This document shows, one piece after another, positions 42,413 to 52,380 of a stretch of 64,000 bases of DNA (positions are counted from its first letter, which is position 1; each line of letters opens with the position of its first letter). The stretch is from an uncultured Acetatifactor sp. (GTDB taxonomy: Bacteria > Bacillota > Clostridia > Lachnospirales > Lachnospiraceae). The notes below the pieces were generated by a model, which was not told where the DNA came from, ran no database searches, and saw only the letters and a program-made list of their open reading frames with translations. Position numbers and translations under genes: made by a program. The stretch lies in assembly GCA_910584235.1 (NCBI GenBank), contig CAJTZD010000001.1, forward strand, positions 1 through 64,000, written 5' to 3'.

Positions 42413-44296
42413 ATGATGGAGGAATCGAAGCTTTTGGAAAAGCTGCCGTTAAAGCAGCAGCTGGATCAGATCAGGCGGGTGATGCAGTTGATTGTGGACC
42501 TGGATAAGAACTATGTGGCATGGAACGTGGCGGCTTCTCTTTTTTCCGCCGCATTAAGCTATGGCGGCATGATTCTGTCCGCATATGTGCTGAACCGGGT
42601 TTCCGGAGATTTTACCTTTGCCGGGCTGTTCGGAAAGATTATTATAGGAGTGGTTCTTTTGAGCCTTGGAGGTTCCCTGCTGAGTATCCTGAATCGTCGG
42701 ATAGACCTGAAGAGCCAGATGCTTTCCGAGAAGTATGAGGCGCTGCAGCAGGAAAAGCTTATGAAGATGGACTTTTCCCGGATCACAAGCCCCGAGCTGA
42801 AGGAGCTGCAGGAGAGAATCCGTATGGACAATAACTGGGGTGCCGGACTCTTTACCGTTTTCTGGTGCGGGAAAGATGTGCTGGAGAGCGTGATCCGGAT
42901 CCTGGGAGCGGTGGTTATCAGCATTCCCATGTTTTCCTATTTCCAGAGAGCAGACTTAAGCTGGCTTGGGGCGGCAGTTCTTTTCCTGTGTCTTCTGGCC
43001 GGAATCGGCCTGAAGCTGTATTGGTATTTTCAAAAAAAGAGCCAGTATATCATGTTCCACCGGCCCACGGCGGAAGAGAAGAAATTTCTGTGGAATTATG
43101 TGTGGGAATTTGCCTATGGATCCGATGTCTATCAGTACAAGAACGGAAAGGATGTAAGGATCTACAACAGCTATGACGTGATGAAGAAATGGACTCTGGG
43201 CAAGCTGCAGACCAAAGAATTTTTCGATTTTGTCATCAAAAAGCCAGGCATCGGGGACGCGGGCTGTTATGGCGTTCAGACAGCCCTGTATGTACTGACA
43301 CAGATAGGCGCTTACGGCATAGTGATTCTGGCAGCCCTGAAAGGAAATATGCCGGTGGGCTCTCTGATACTGTACGCGGACTGTCTTGCCAACATTATGA
43401 TCCAGACGGTGTATATGGTGACAACCGGTGCGGACTTAAGCCTGGCGGCCAGAAAGCAGGTGGGAATTCTGGAGCTGCTGGAGCTTTCCGACGAAATGTA
43501 TAAGGGCTCCCTGCCCATGGAAAAGAGAAGCGACAACGAATATCATATTGCTTTTCGGAATGTTTCGTTCAAATATCCGGGAAGTCAGGAATATGCGCTG
43601 AAAAACTTTTCCCTGGAGTTTCAGGTGGGTGAGAAACTTGCCATTGTGGGCAGGAACGGTTCGGGCAAGACCACTATGATCAAGCTGCTGTGCAGGCTCT
43701 ATGATCCGGACGAAGGAGAAATTCTGGTAAACGGCGTGGATATTAAGAAATTCCGCCATCATGAGTATGTAAAGCTTTTTTCTGTGGTGTTTCAGGATTA
43801 TGTGCTCTTTTCTCTGATGCTGGCGGAGAATATTGCCGCAGACAAGGACTATGACGGGGAGAAAGTGCGGCGGTGCCTGATGGGCGCAGGATTTGGAGAA
43901 CGGCTGAAGGACCTGGGCGAAAAGGGGATTACAAGTTATTTATATAAGAATTATACCGACGAGGGCATTGAGATCAGCGGCGGAGAGGCCCAGAAGCTGG
44001 CTATTGCCAGGGCGATTTACAAGGAGGCTCCCTTCGTGCTCTTAGACGAGCCTACGGCAGCGCTGGATCCCATTGCAGAGGCGGAAATCTACAGCAATTT
44101 TGACAGAATTGCCGGCAGCAAAACCGCCATCTACATCAGCCACCGATTGTCCTCCTGCAGATTCTGCGATAAGATTGCGGTGTTTGACAAGGGCAGGCTG
44201 GTGCAGACAGGAAGCCATGAAGAGCTGCTGGCCGACAAAGGCGGCGTCTATGCGTCCCTTTGGAACGCCCAGGCCAAGTATTACCAGGCGGAGTAA
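42413..44296 (+). CDS. ABC exporter, transmembrane plus ATPase, subunit 2
   Basis: A 627-residue half-transporter with a membrane domain (about 40-340) and ATPase motifs GRNGSGKTTM, VFQDYV, ISGGEAQKLA, VLLDEP and YISHRL. Both active sites of the predicted heterodimer look complete. The AAGGAGG site overlaps the end of subunit 1. A terminator follows. The pair lies after a LytTR/GHKL regulatory unit, but I found no precursor-peptide gene in the 106-base gap between them. Confidence 0.92.
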   Translation: MMEESKLLEKLPLKQQLDQIRRVMQLIVDLDKNYVAWNVAASLFSAALSYGGMILSAYVLNRVSGDFTFAGLFGKIIIGVVLLSLGGSLLSILNRRIDLKSQMLSEKYEALQQEKLMKMDFSRITSPELKELQERIRMDNNWGAGLFTVFWCGKDVLESVIRILGAVVISIPMFSYFQRADLSWLGAAVLFLCLLAGIGLKLYWYFQKKSQYIMFHRPTAEEKKFLWNYVWEFAYGSDVYQYKNGKDVRIYNSYDVMKKWTLGKLQTKEFFDFVIKKPGIGDAGCYGVQTALYVLTQIGAYGIVILAALKGNMPVGSLILYADCLANIMIQTVYMVTTGADLSLAARKQVGILELLELSDEMYKGSLPMEKRSDNEYHIAFRNVSFKYPGSQEYALKNFSLEFQVGEKLAIVGRNGSGKTTMIKLLCRLYDPDEGEILVNGVDIKKFRHHEYVKLFSVVFQDYVLFSLMLAENIAADKDYDGEKVRRCLMGAGFGERLKDLGEKGITSYLYKNYTDEGIEISGGEAQKLAIARAIYKEAPFVLLDEPTAALDPIAEAEIYSNFDRIAGSKTAIYISHRLSSCRFCDKIAVFDKGRLVQTGSHEELLADKGGVYASLWNAQAKYYQAE

Positions 44297-44348
44297 GACA
44301 AATCAAGCATAGAAATACACAGTTATACTTAAACAATATAGGGAAAGA

Positions 44349-44388
44349 GGCGGTTGCAGGCTAAAAAAGCCGGCATCCGCCTTTTGGC
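44349..44388 (+). terminator. Terminator after the ABC exporter
   Basis: Arms AGGCGGTTGCAGGCT / AGCCGGCATCCGCCTTTT with an A-rich loop; the stem has one internal mismatch region. Confidence 0.65.
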
Positions 44389-44539
44389 GTTGGACAATAT
44401 TGTTGATTTAGGGAGAAACACAGGTAGAAATTGTGGGATTGTAGAGTATTTGGCAAAATGCTATTATAAGCTTTAGATTAGGTTTCAGATAATAGAATTA
44501 CAGGCTTGAAAATCATCATGGAGCGGGAGAGGGAACAAA

Positions 44540-47029
44540 ATGGAGATGAGAACAGAACATCTGACGCCCCAGGGAATGGCGATTTATGAAGCAGGGATAC
44601 GCGAACCGAAAAAAGCTATGGAGACAGTGGCCCGGCGGATGCTTGAGACAAGGCCCCGCCTGGAGGTAATGCTCCGGCCCTATATGGAACTGCCCTTTTT
44701 TCACCAGGAGCCTCTTTCCGGTTCCGCGTGTCTGGATTTCGAGGCAGCCTATCCAGGGCAGGAGCCAGGTACGGCAGCATGCGCGGCCACATGGCTGATG
44801 GCCAGCCAGCAGGAGGAAGCTGCTTTCAGCTTTCAGGGAGAGGCGCGAATCTGGCTGAACGGAGAACAGATATACGGCCAGGGAATGGATGAAGACAGGC
44901 ACGGCTTAAGGAAAGAGGGAGACTGGACGATTATTCCGGTTCTTCTATATGCAGGGAAAAACGAACTGTGGGTGCAGTGTATAAAAGGAGACCAGGGCTG
45001 GGGCATCCGGTATATCGTGGCTCATCCCAGATACTGGATGATGTGGGCCAGAGATTATCTGCTAAACGTCAGAGCGACTCTGCCCTTTGTCCAAATGGAG
45101 GGGATGGAGGGAATGGCGTGCATCGGCCCCTTTCCAAAAGATGCGGTTCCTGAGGAAGCGGTTCCCGTCCGGTACGGTTGGGACTGGGAGCATCAGGGCA
45201 GGAAATACCGCTGGATTCCCCGGTGGGAGGAGAGCGCCGGACAGGACAGGGTGGATTTCGCAGCATTGTACGGAAGAGGCGACGGCTCCGCCTATGGCCT
45301 GACTTACTGCCATATGGAAGAGGGGACAGACTATCTGGTGGAGGTAAAAGGGGCAGGGCAGTTCACTCTTTGGGTGGACGGAGCCCAAAAAGCCTGTGGC
45401 AGCCGCATTTGTCTCCCGATAAATGGAAATGGACGTAAACGGCAGATTCTGATAAAATGTAAGAATAATGAACAAGGCTTTTCTATGGAGGCTCATATCC
45501 GCAGGAAAATAGAAAGACGCAGAAAAAAAGAAAGTTCTTCTGCCCTGTCGGCGAATGAGAAAGAAGTAGGAAACCCGAAAGATACACAAGGGTGGGATGC
45601 ACTCCCATACGGTGCGGATTCCGGAAAGACTGACTGGGAAACCGCGCCTTACGGAGTGCCTTTCGTAAAGACAGGCAGGGAAACCTGTGCCGGATGGCTT
45701 TATCTGGGACCCTTTGCGCCGGGAATGCTGACTACGGCTCTGGAAGAAGAAATTCAGTTCCGCCGGCCCTATCCCCTGGGTGATTACAGATACGGTTTCT
45801 GGAGTCTGGGGGGCAAAGGCGTCTCCGTAAGGCCTTATATGGACGGGATTTTCTTTGGGCAGTGGTTCTACGCGGTTCAGGTAGGCATGGTGGGACTCCT
45901 GGCCGCGGCAAAGGCTCTGGAGAGACATGACCTGCTTTGGTATTTTCTGGACAGCGTGCAGGTCATGGCCGACTATTTTGACTACAGCTAGTGGGAATAC
46001 AGGCAGGGTCTGAATCCCACCATGATTCCAAGATCCTGTGAACTGCGGGAGTTAGACCCCTGCGGAACCATAGGGGTATCCCTTGCGGAAGCCTATCTGC
46101 TTACCGGGAACGAAAGGCTCCTGATGACGGCCAGGCACATTGCGGATCGGGTGATGGCGCATATCCTGCGCTTTTCAGACGATACCTACTACCGCGGGGC
46201 GACCATGTGGGCAGACGATTTCTACATGAGCTGTCCTTTCCTGGCCAGGATGGCAAGGCTTACAGGAGAGGAACAGTACAGGCAGCGGGTGTACGCCCAG
46301 GTGGAGGGCTTTGCGAAAAGGCTGTGGATAGAGGAGCGCAGGCTGTTTTCCCATATTTATTTTCCGGACAGAGAAGCAAAAGCCGGGGCGGCTTTAGACG
46401 GCCTGGCAGGGTGTCCAAACAAGGTTCCCTGGGGCAGGGGAAACGGATGGATTGCCCTGGCGCTGACAGAGATACTGGCGCTGCTAGAGGACTGGCCGGG
46501 AGCCGGTGCATCCGCCTTCGGATCATGCGGACTGGAGACGAATGAGGCAGAAGAACCAAAAGGCCGGGAAGATGCACGAAACCAGAAAGACCCGGGAGAC
46601 CGGAGAGGTCAGAAAGGCCGCCAGACGCAGGACAGGGCCTGGGAACGCACCCTTGCCCTCTACCGCGAATTCGCTGCCGGAATCGCCGCCGTCCAGGATG
46701 ACTGCGGCATGTGGCATCAGGTGTTGGATCAGCCGGATACTTACCTGGAGACCTCCTGCACTGCCATGTTCGTGCTGAGCCTGAAAAGAGGGGTAAACAA
46801 AGGCTGGCTTTCGGAGGACTTTTCGCTGACGGCAGAGAGAGGATGGAACGCCCTGCTTCAGTATGCGCTGGATAAAGACGGGAACGTGTACGGGGTGTGC
46901 TTAGGCTCCGGGTGCTCCATGGAAGCCTCCTACTACGACACCATCCCCACCCATAAAAACGATGACCATGGAACCGGCATCATACTGATGGCTGCGGCTG
47001 AGATGATGAAAAGCAAGAAACACGGATGA
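44540..47029 (+). pseudogene. GH88/105-family unsaturated glucuronyl/rhamnogalacturonyl hydrolase interrupted by an in-frame TAG
   Basis: Two open segments in the same frame (44540-45991 and 46022-47029) are separated only by TAG at 45989-45991. The codons between, WEYRQGLNPT, continue the protein without a shift. The full product would be about 829 residues: an N-terminal beta-rich region (about 1-440) and a C-terminal (alpha/alpha)6 barrel of the GH88/105 type, seen in WADDFYMSCPFLARMARLTG and PWGRGNGWIALALTE. Enzymes of this family remove the unsaturated uronic acid end from pectin or glycosaminoglycan fragments. The stop falls at the beginning of the barrel, so the truncated product should be inactive unless read through. 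A second low-complexity stretch (about 660-700) is also unusual. Confidence 0.8.
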
Positions 47030-47049
47030 TTATACGAGGGAGGGAAGAC

Positions 47050-48330
47050 ATGTACTCGCTGGTCATTGCCGAGGATGAACGGATGACGAGAAGAAGCCTT
47101 GTGGACATGATAAGGTGGAACGAGCTGGGCTTTACCGTGGATGGGGAGTTCACGGATGGGCAGGAGCTGCTGGATTATCTCAAAAGCAGCATGCCGGACG
47201 TGATCCTTACGGATATCAAGATGAGCCGTGTAAGCGGGGTGGACATCGCCCGCTTTGTGGCGGAGCAGAACCTCCCGGTGCAAATCGTCTTCTTAAGCGG
47301 CTACAAAGACTTTGAATATGCCCAGAGCGCGGTAGAATACCGGGTAGTCCGCTATCTGGTAAAGCCCGTATCCGTGCCGAAGCTCCGGGAGGTATTCGCA
47401 GGCTTGAAAGAATCCCTGGACAGGCAGAATGCGGTTCAGAATGTGATGCTGAGCCGGGCGGAGCACTATCGGAAGCTGATCAATTATCAAAGGCAGTCTT
47501 TTATCTCGGATCTCTGGTCAGGCCTGGAGACAGATAGGGAAGAACTGGAGAAGCAGTGCAGGCTACTTGACGCATATCAGGAAGCGGGTATGGGAGCTTC
47601 TCCTGCCCGACTGTTCTTGGTACGCCTGGACATACAAAAAGACTCCCAATATTATGCCTTTTTGTCCGAATATGGACTTTCGGAACTGCAGGAGCAGATT
47701 GCCTCCCTGTTGGGCAGCTTTGATGAGAGGCTGGAATATTATCCCGTCAAATGGGAGGAAGACAGCAAGGAGCTGGTTCTTTCCGCGCTGGGTATACTGT
47801 GGCAAAAGGAACATTTGAATGCTTTTGAGGGGGAATGGGCCGGTCGTCTCCAGGAAATTCAAAAGAACATCAGGGAAGAAGTCTACCGGTTCATGGCTGT
47901 CCGGGCAGAACTCTTCATCCTGCAAAAGATGAACTCCCCCAGGGAACTGATTTCCTGTGCCAGAAATTCAGGCGGGCCAGAAACAAAGCAGGAAATGGTA
48001 CAGGCTCAGAATAGAACTGCCATTGAAGCTGTCATGCAATTTATCCGGGAGCATTTTTGCCAGGACATCACTTTGTCGGATATTGCCGATGCAGTTTTCT
48101 TAAATCCCATCTACATCAGCCGCTTGATCAAGGAGCAGACAGGGCAGAATTACACGGAGCTGCTGACAGGGCTGCGCATCGGGAAAGCGGTGGAGCTGTT
48201 GGAACGCACGAACCTGTATGTATATGAAATCGCCGAACAGGTGGGGTACCACAATCTGAAATATTTCTATAAGGTCTTTAAAAAAGCAACAGGCAATTCC
48301 CCAAATGATTACAGGCCAAAAGGAAAATGA
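47050..48330 (+). CDS. YesN-type response regulator with AraC DNA-binding domain
   Basis: A 426-residue regulator. The receiver (1-120) has phospho-acceptor Asp55 in ILTDIKMSRVSG, ED at 8-9 and Lys in YLVKPVS. A middle linker (about 125-320) precedes an AraC-type HTH (about 325-420; ITLSDIADAVFLNPIYISRLIKEQ and KYFYKVFKKATGNSPNDYR). Start 47050 is preceded by GAGGGAGGG; it begins 20 bases after the GH gene. It pairs with the YesM-type kinase and probably activates the ABC importer genes downstream. Confidence 0.94.
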   Translation: MYSLVIAEDERMTRRSLVDMIRWNELGFTVDGEFTDGQELLDYLKSSMPDVILTDIKMSRVSGVDIARFVAEQNLPVQIVFLSGYKDFEYAQSAVEYRVVRYLVKPVSVPKLREVFAGLKESLDRQNAVQNVMLSRAEHYRKLINYQRQSFISDLWSGLETDREELEKQCRLLDAYQEAGMGASPARLFLVRLDIQKDSQYYAFLSEYGLSELQEQIASLLGSFDERLEYYPVKWEEDSKELVLSALGILWQKEHLNAFEGEWAGRLQEIQKNIREEVYRFMAVRAELFILQKMNSPRELISCARNSGGPETKQEMVQAQNRTAIEAVMQFIREHFCQDITLSDIADAVFLNPIYISRLIKEQTGQNYTELLTGLRIGKAVELLERTNLYVYEIAEQVGYHNLKYFYKVFKKATGNSPNDYRPKGK

Positions 48331-48331
48331 T

Positions 48332-50209
48332 ATGAGAGAGGGCAAGAACGAAGTCACGAGAAAGCAATGGAGGCCGATACGATTTGTACAAAGAATCCAG
48401 AATCATCAGTTCCGGAAGCTCTTTATGAAAAACTGGCTGCAGGTGCTGCTGTGCATTCTGCTGCCTTTGCTTTTGTGTACCATCGGAATCCATTATTACA
48501 GCGCCAGGAGCCTGCTGCGGGAAATGGATACTTCTATGAAAAGAAGCTTACAAAATACCAATGCCACACTGGAGACCCTGTTCGAAGAGGTCTGCGCCAC
48601 GCTGGAGAAAGAAAGCTTCGACAGCAATATCACAGATCTTTTGCAGAAAGAGCGGGATGGCCAGGTAAACTACGAATCCATCGTCCTTTCAAAGAATGTC
48701 ATAGACCGTTTGGCTATGGATTTGCGGGAAAATCTCCATTACTCCATTGATCTCTATTCGGCAGTCAGCGGGGTTCTCACGTCCACTCTGTACAAAAGCC
48801 AGGCCATGGGATGGATAAAGGATCAGTCCCTGCTGTCCACTTTCGAGGAATACACGAAGTATGACTCCCTGGAGGGAAAGCAAGGCCAGATTTTGTTCGC
48901 GGCTCCCAGAACCGCAAACTACCTGGGGCAGAGACGGCTGGTCATTACGGTCTATCAGCTGGTGATTGCGGCAAAAGAGAATCGGGCCTTTATTTCCATC
49001 AGCGTGGACGCGGATAAGCTGATTTCGTACATTGTGGACGAAAATGCGCCAAACCAGGGCTCGTACCTGATTTTAGACCAGAGGGGACAGGTGGTTCTGG
49101 ATACCTCCGGTCAGTTAAATGGCGAATACCTGCCCCTGCCCCCAAAAAGCGGCGAAGTCTCTGCCATTACGACACAAGTAGGCGACAGGCAGATGCGGTT
49201 ATCCTACATGGATATGAACTGCTTTGGATGGAAATGCGTCCAGATGATTCCCATGGAGGAATATCAAAGCAATACCATCCGGCTGAGGCACATGATGACG
49301 CTGGTTTTGGTCTTCGGCTTTGCCGCGAGCATCATTCTGTCCTACGGAGCCACCGTCAGGCTGTTCCGTCCGGTGGAGGCAATTCTGCGGCTGCTGGAAA
49401 ATCCCTCCGAGCAGGAGAGAATCAGAGATGAAAATGACGAAATCCAGTATCTTCTTTTCCGCATTCTGGAACTGTTCCAGAAAAACATCGCGCTGGAGAA
49501 CGAAATGATCGACAGACTCTACGCGCTGCGTAGAGCCAGAGCCAAAGCCCTCCAGGAGCAGATGACCCCGCATTTCATCAACAATGTGCTGCAGACCATC
49601 AACTGGATCGCCCTGCGGGAGACAGGGGACGAAGACAGCCTCACCAGCCAGTCCATCATTCTGCTGGCGGACATCATAGACACCGGAAAGAAGCAGAAGT
49701 ACAGCCTGACCACCGTGGCGGAGGAAATCGAATATACGAAGAAGTTCGTGGAACTGGAGTGCCTGCGGTATGGGGACGGCATCCTCGTCCAATATGAAAT
49801 CGCACCAGAGACAGAGAAAATGCTAATCCCGGGGATTTCCCTGCAGACGCTGGTGGAGAATTCCATCGCCCATGGATTCCGTACAAAGGGAGGATGCGGG
49901 ACGGTCTATGTCAGCATCCGCGAAAATGTCCGGGGCGGCCTGGGCATCCTTGTGGAGGACGATGGGGAGGGCATAGACCTGGAGACCATCGAGGGCATAT
50001 TCGAACAGCTGGAGAAAGATTACATTTATGTAGGAGAACATCTGGGTCTGCTCAATCTCTTCCAGCGTTTTCTGCTGATCTATGGCGAGGACTGCAGCTT
50101 TGACATCCGAAAGAGCAGATACGGGGGAGCCTGTGTGGAAATTCTGACGCCGAAAGTCAGCATGGAATGGCTGCAGTCCATGGATGCCGCCAGGGAGGCG
50201 GAAAAGTAA
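48332..50209 (+). CDS. YesM-type sensor histidine kinase
   Basis: A 625-residue membrane kinase with helices near residues 33-53 and 318-340 around a large extracellular sensor, a HAMP-like linker, a His-kinase region and an HATPase domain (LVENSIAHGF, DDGEGI). The phospho-acceptor His414 lies in QMTPHFINNVLQT; most of this family have NPHF, so Thr in place of Asn is unusual. Start 48332 has AAAAGG 8 bases upstream; the AraC gene stop is 48328-48330. A terminator overlaps its end. Confidence 0.93.
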   Translation: MREGKNEVTRKQWRPIRFVQRIQNHQFRKLFMKNWLQVLLCILLPLLLCTIGIHYYSARSLLREMDTSMKRSLQNTNATLETLFEEVCATLEKESFDSNITDLLQKERDGQVNYESIVLSKNVIDRLAMDLRENLHYSIDLYSAVSGVLTSTLYKSQAMGWIKDQSLLSTFEEYTKYDSLEGKQGQILFAAPRTANYLGQRRLVITVYQLVIAAKENRAFISISVDADKLISYIVDENAPNQGSYLILDQRGQVVLDTSGQLNGEYLPLPPKSGEVSAITTQVGDRQMRLSYMDMNCFGWKCVQMIPMEEYQSNTIRLRHMMTLVLVFGFAASIILSYGATVRLFRPVEAILRLLENPSEQERIRDENDEIQYLLFRILELFQKNIALENEMIDRLYALRRARAKALQEQMTPHFINNVLQTINWIALRETGDEDSLTSQSIILLADIIDTGKKQKYSLTTVAEEIEYTKKFVELECLRYGDGILVQYEIAPETEKMLIPGISLQTLVENSIAHGFRTKGGCGTVYVSIRENVRGGLGILVEDDGEGIDLETIEGIFEQLEKDYIYVGEHLGLLNLFQRFLLIYGEDCSFDIRKSRYGGACVEILTPKVSMEWLQSMDAAREAEK

Positions 50210-50229
50210 AAGCAGGCATCCGCCTTTTT
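50196..50229 (+). terminator. Terminator after the kinase gene
   Basis: Arms AGGCGGA / TCCGCCT followed by TTTTG; the left arm lies in the last codons. The right arm and tail resemble those of the terminator at 44349-44388. Confidence 0.6.
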
Positions 50230-50317
50230 GACAAAGAAAGCTTCCAAAAGTAGAAAAAGTGAGAAACTATTTAGTGAAAAGAGTTGATATTATGGGATTT
50301 TTGACATCTATTCTCCG

Positions 50318-50326
50318 TGATACAAT
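50318..50326 (+). promoter_or_regulatory. Extended -10 promoter of the binding-protein gene
   Basis: TGATACAAT is a strong extended -10. A TTGACA at 50301-50306 is only 14 bases away, too close to be a normal -35, which suggests dependence on an activator such as the YesN-type regulator. Confidence 0.45.
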
Positions 50327-50376
50327 GAAAATGTAGTAAGAAGTGCACAATCAATGTGAAATAGGAGGAAAGGTGT

Positions 50377-52260
50377 ATGAAGCAAAAAGCAGTAAGCATG
50401 TTACTGATTGCCGCACTGGCGGCAGGGATGCTGACAGGGTGTGGGAACGAGGCTTCGTCCGGCGGAGAGGGGACGAAGACGCCTGACAGCGGCGCGAAGC
50501 AGGAAACAAACGAAAGCCCGGCTACAGACAAAGACGCGGAAACAGGAGAAAGTGACATGCAGGGGGACGGAACAGATCTCTCGCAGTTGACATTCGGACA
50601 GGACAACTGGAAAATCGACATGAGCTACGATTACAGCGGCCCCCAGTTCAAGCGATTCGATGGGATGGAATTTACAAGAGTAGTGGATACAATGGGAACC
50701 GATCTGCCGGAGGGGATGACCATAGACGACAACGACAGAGTATGGGACTTCCAGCTAAAGACAGGGCTGACCCCTAAAACCATATGGTCTGCCAGTGGGG
50801 AGGCCTATTCGCAGAAGTTGAATGCCGCCATTGCCAGCGGCGAGATTCCCGACTTGCTGAGAGTGGATCTGAACCAGTATTATGCATTGGTGAAAGCCGA
50901 CCTGGTTGCGGATTTGACCGATGAGATCCTAAACGGGGATCACCCGGGCATCCAGGACTTATATGCAATGGGAGACAATGCCGCGCTGAAAGCAGTAACG
51001 GTAAACGGACGCATCTACGGTCTTCCCCAGGCTTATATGAGTTTCGACAATGCTCCCATCATCTGGATCCGTCAGGACTGGATGGAGCAGCTAAATTTGG
51101 AAGAGCCCAAAACATACGCGGATCTGGAAAAAATCGCGCTGGCATTTATGGAAGCGGATTTCGATGGAAACGGACAGGCGGATACTTATGGATTTCCGAT
51201 TCTTGAACGCTATAGCACATCCACTGGCGGGGACGGAAGCCCCTGCGACCTGTTTTTGAATGTGGGAAAAGCGGCGCCAGGTATCTGGCAAAGGCAGGAA
51301 GACGGGACGGTCATCTACGGTTCACTGATGGACGGCGCAAAGGAAGCGCTTACCATGTTAAACGACTGGTATGAGAAAGGAATCATTCCCTCTGACTTTG
51401 CAACCTGGGACGACGAGACGCTGAAGCAGACGATAGGAGAGGGCAAAGCAGGGATTCTGCTTTCTCCCTGGTGGGGAGGCCTGACCACCTTAGCCACCAA
51501 TGTCACTTTGGATCCAAATGCACGCTGGTCGGCCTATATGCTGCCCAGAGAGGAGGGCGAAGAAATCCGCTCGGCTGCAGGCAATCCTGCCCTGTCCGTC
51601 CATGTAGTGCGAAAGGGTTTTGAGGACCCCTCGGTTTTCGTATATGCCTATGACATGCTGTCAGGAGGCTATAAAGCGGATCCGGCCAGCGGATACACGA
51701 ATTCGCTTAAGGCAAACAACACTTATTCTCCCATGCAGGGCTGCAGTTCCCCTTCAGTGCTGACATCGCCCATGAAAGATGCTTTGGACAAAATATTCGT
51801 CACCCATGAAATAAAGACACAGGAGGAACTGGAGGCCTTTGTACAGCAGGAAACTGACGGGCTGATGAAAGGCGATGGAGCGCAATTCACTATGATGATA
51901 GAGTATGGGCTGGCTATGGACGAGATGGTGGAAGAGGGTCAGAATCTGCGGGACATTGCAATCGGAGATTTGGACGCCCCTACTACCTATACCTGGTATC
52001 TGGCGGGACGGATTGGCATACGTGCGATTGCCTATGCGCAGCCTGCGCCAGTGAGCACAGTGTTCCAGGGAACCACGGATGGCATGAACAATTACGGAAC
52101 TTTCCTGGCTGATTTTGAGAAAGAAGCCTATACTAAAATGATTATGGGTGACACAGACGGTCAATCGATTTCTGATTACTTTGATGCATTTGTAGAAAAG
52201 TATCTGGAACAGGGCGGAGCGGAAATCACCCAGGAAGTACAGGATCTCATCGGCAAATAA
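50377..52260 (+). CDS. Sugar ABC transporter extracellular binding lipoprotein
   Basis: A 627-residue binding protein of the LplA-like group that accompanies YesN/YesM systems. It has a lipoprotein signal (residues 1-21) with lipobox LTGC and acylated Cys22, then an acidic, Ser/Glu-rich linker (about 24-62) and the two-lobed binding fold. Family members bind oligosaccharides for import. AATAGGAGGAAAGG precedes the ATG. It is followed by two permease genes but no dedicated ATPase, as is usual: a shared MsmX-type ATPase is used; the ATPase at 63.7 kb is a candidate. Confidence 0.94.
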   Translation: MKQKAVSMLLIAALAAGMLTGCGNEASSGGEGTKTPDSGAKQETNESPATDKDAETGESDMQGDGTDLSQLTFGQDNWKIDMSYDYSGPQFKRFDGMEFTRVVDTMGTDLPEGMTIDDNDRVWDFQLKTGLTPKTIWSASGEAYSQKLNAAIASGEIPDLLRVDLNQYYALVKADLVADLTDEILNGDHPGIQDLYAMGDNAALKAVTVNGRIYGLPQAYMSFDNAPIIWIRQDWMEQLNLEEPKTYADLEKIALAFMEADFDGNGQADTYGFPILERYSTSTGGDGSPCDLFLNVGKAAPGIWQRQEDGTVIYGSLMDGAKEALTMLNDWYEKGIIPSDFATWDDETLKQTIGEGKAGILLSPWWGGLTTLATNVTLDPNARWSAYMLPREEGEEIRSAAGNPALSVHVVRKGFEDPSVFVYAYDMLSGGYKADPASGYTNSLKANNTYSPMQGCSSPSVLTSPMKDALDKIFVTHEIKTQEELEAFVQQETDGLMKGDGAQFTMMIEYGLAMDEMVEEGQNLRDIAIGDLDAPTTYTWYLAGRIGIRAIAYAQPAPVSTVFQGTTDGMNNYGTFLADFEKEAYTKMIMGDTDGQSISDYFDAFVEKYLEQGGAEITQEVQDLIGK

Positions 52261-52380
52261 TAATCGTCAAAGCAAACTATAGCAAAGCTTCATATGGCTC
52301 ACCTGAATGTCTGACACAGGGCGATTTCGGGTGAGCCGTCTTGTATCATTTTGATTCTGCTTAAGAGGGAGTTTTATATA

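Noticed and set aside
45062..45928. Minus-strand 288-residue ORF opposite the GH88/105 gene
   Set aside because: Antisense shadow; low-complexity composition and no start signals.
45989..45991. TAG read as pyrrolysine
   Set aside because: The family (GH88/105) does not use pyrrolysine and no pyrrolysine genes are visible; nonsense mutation or error is simpler.
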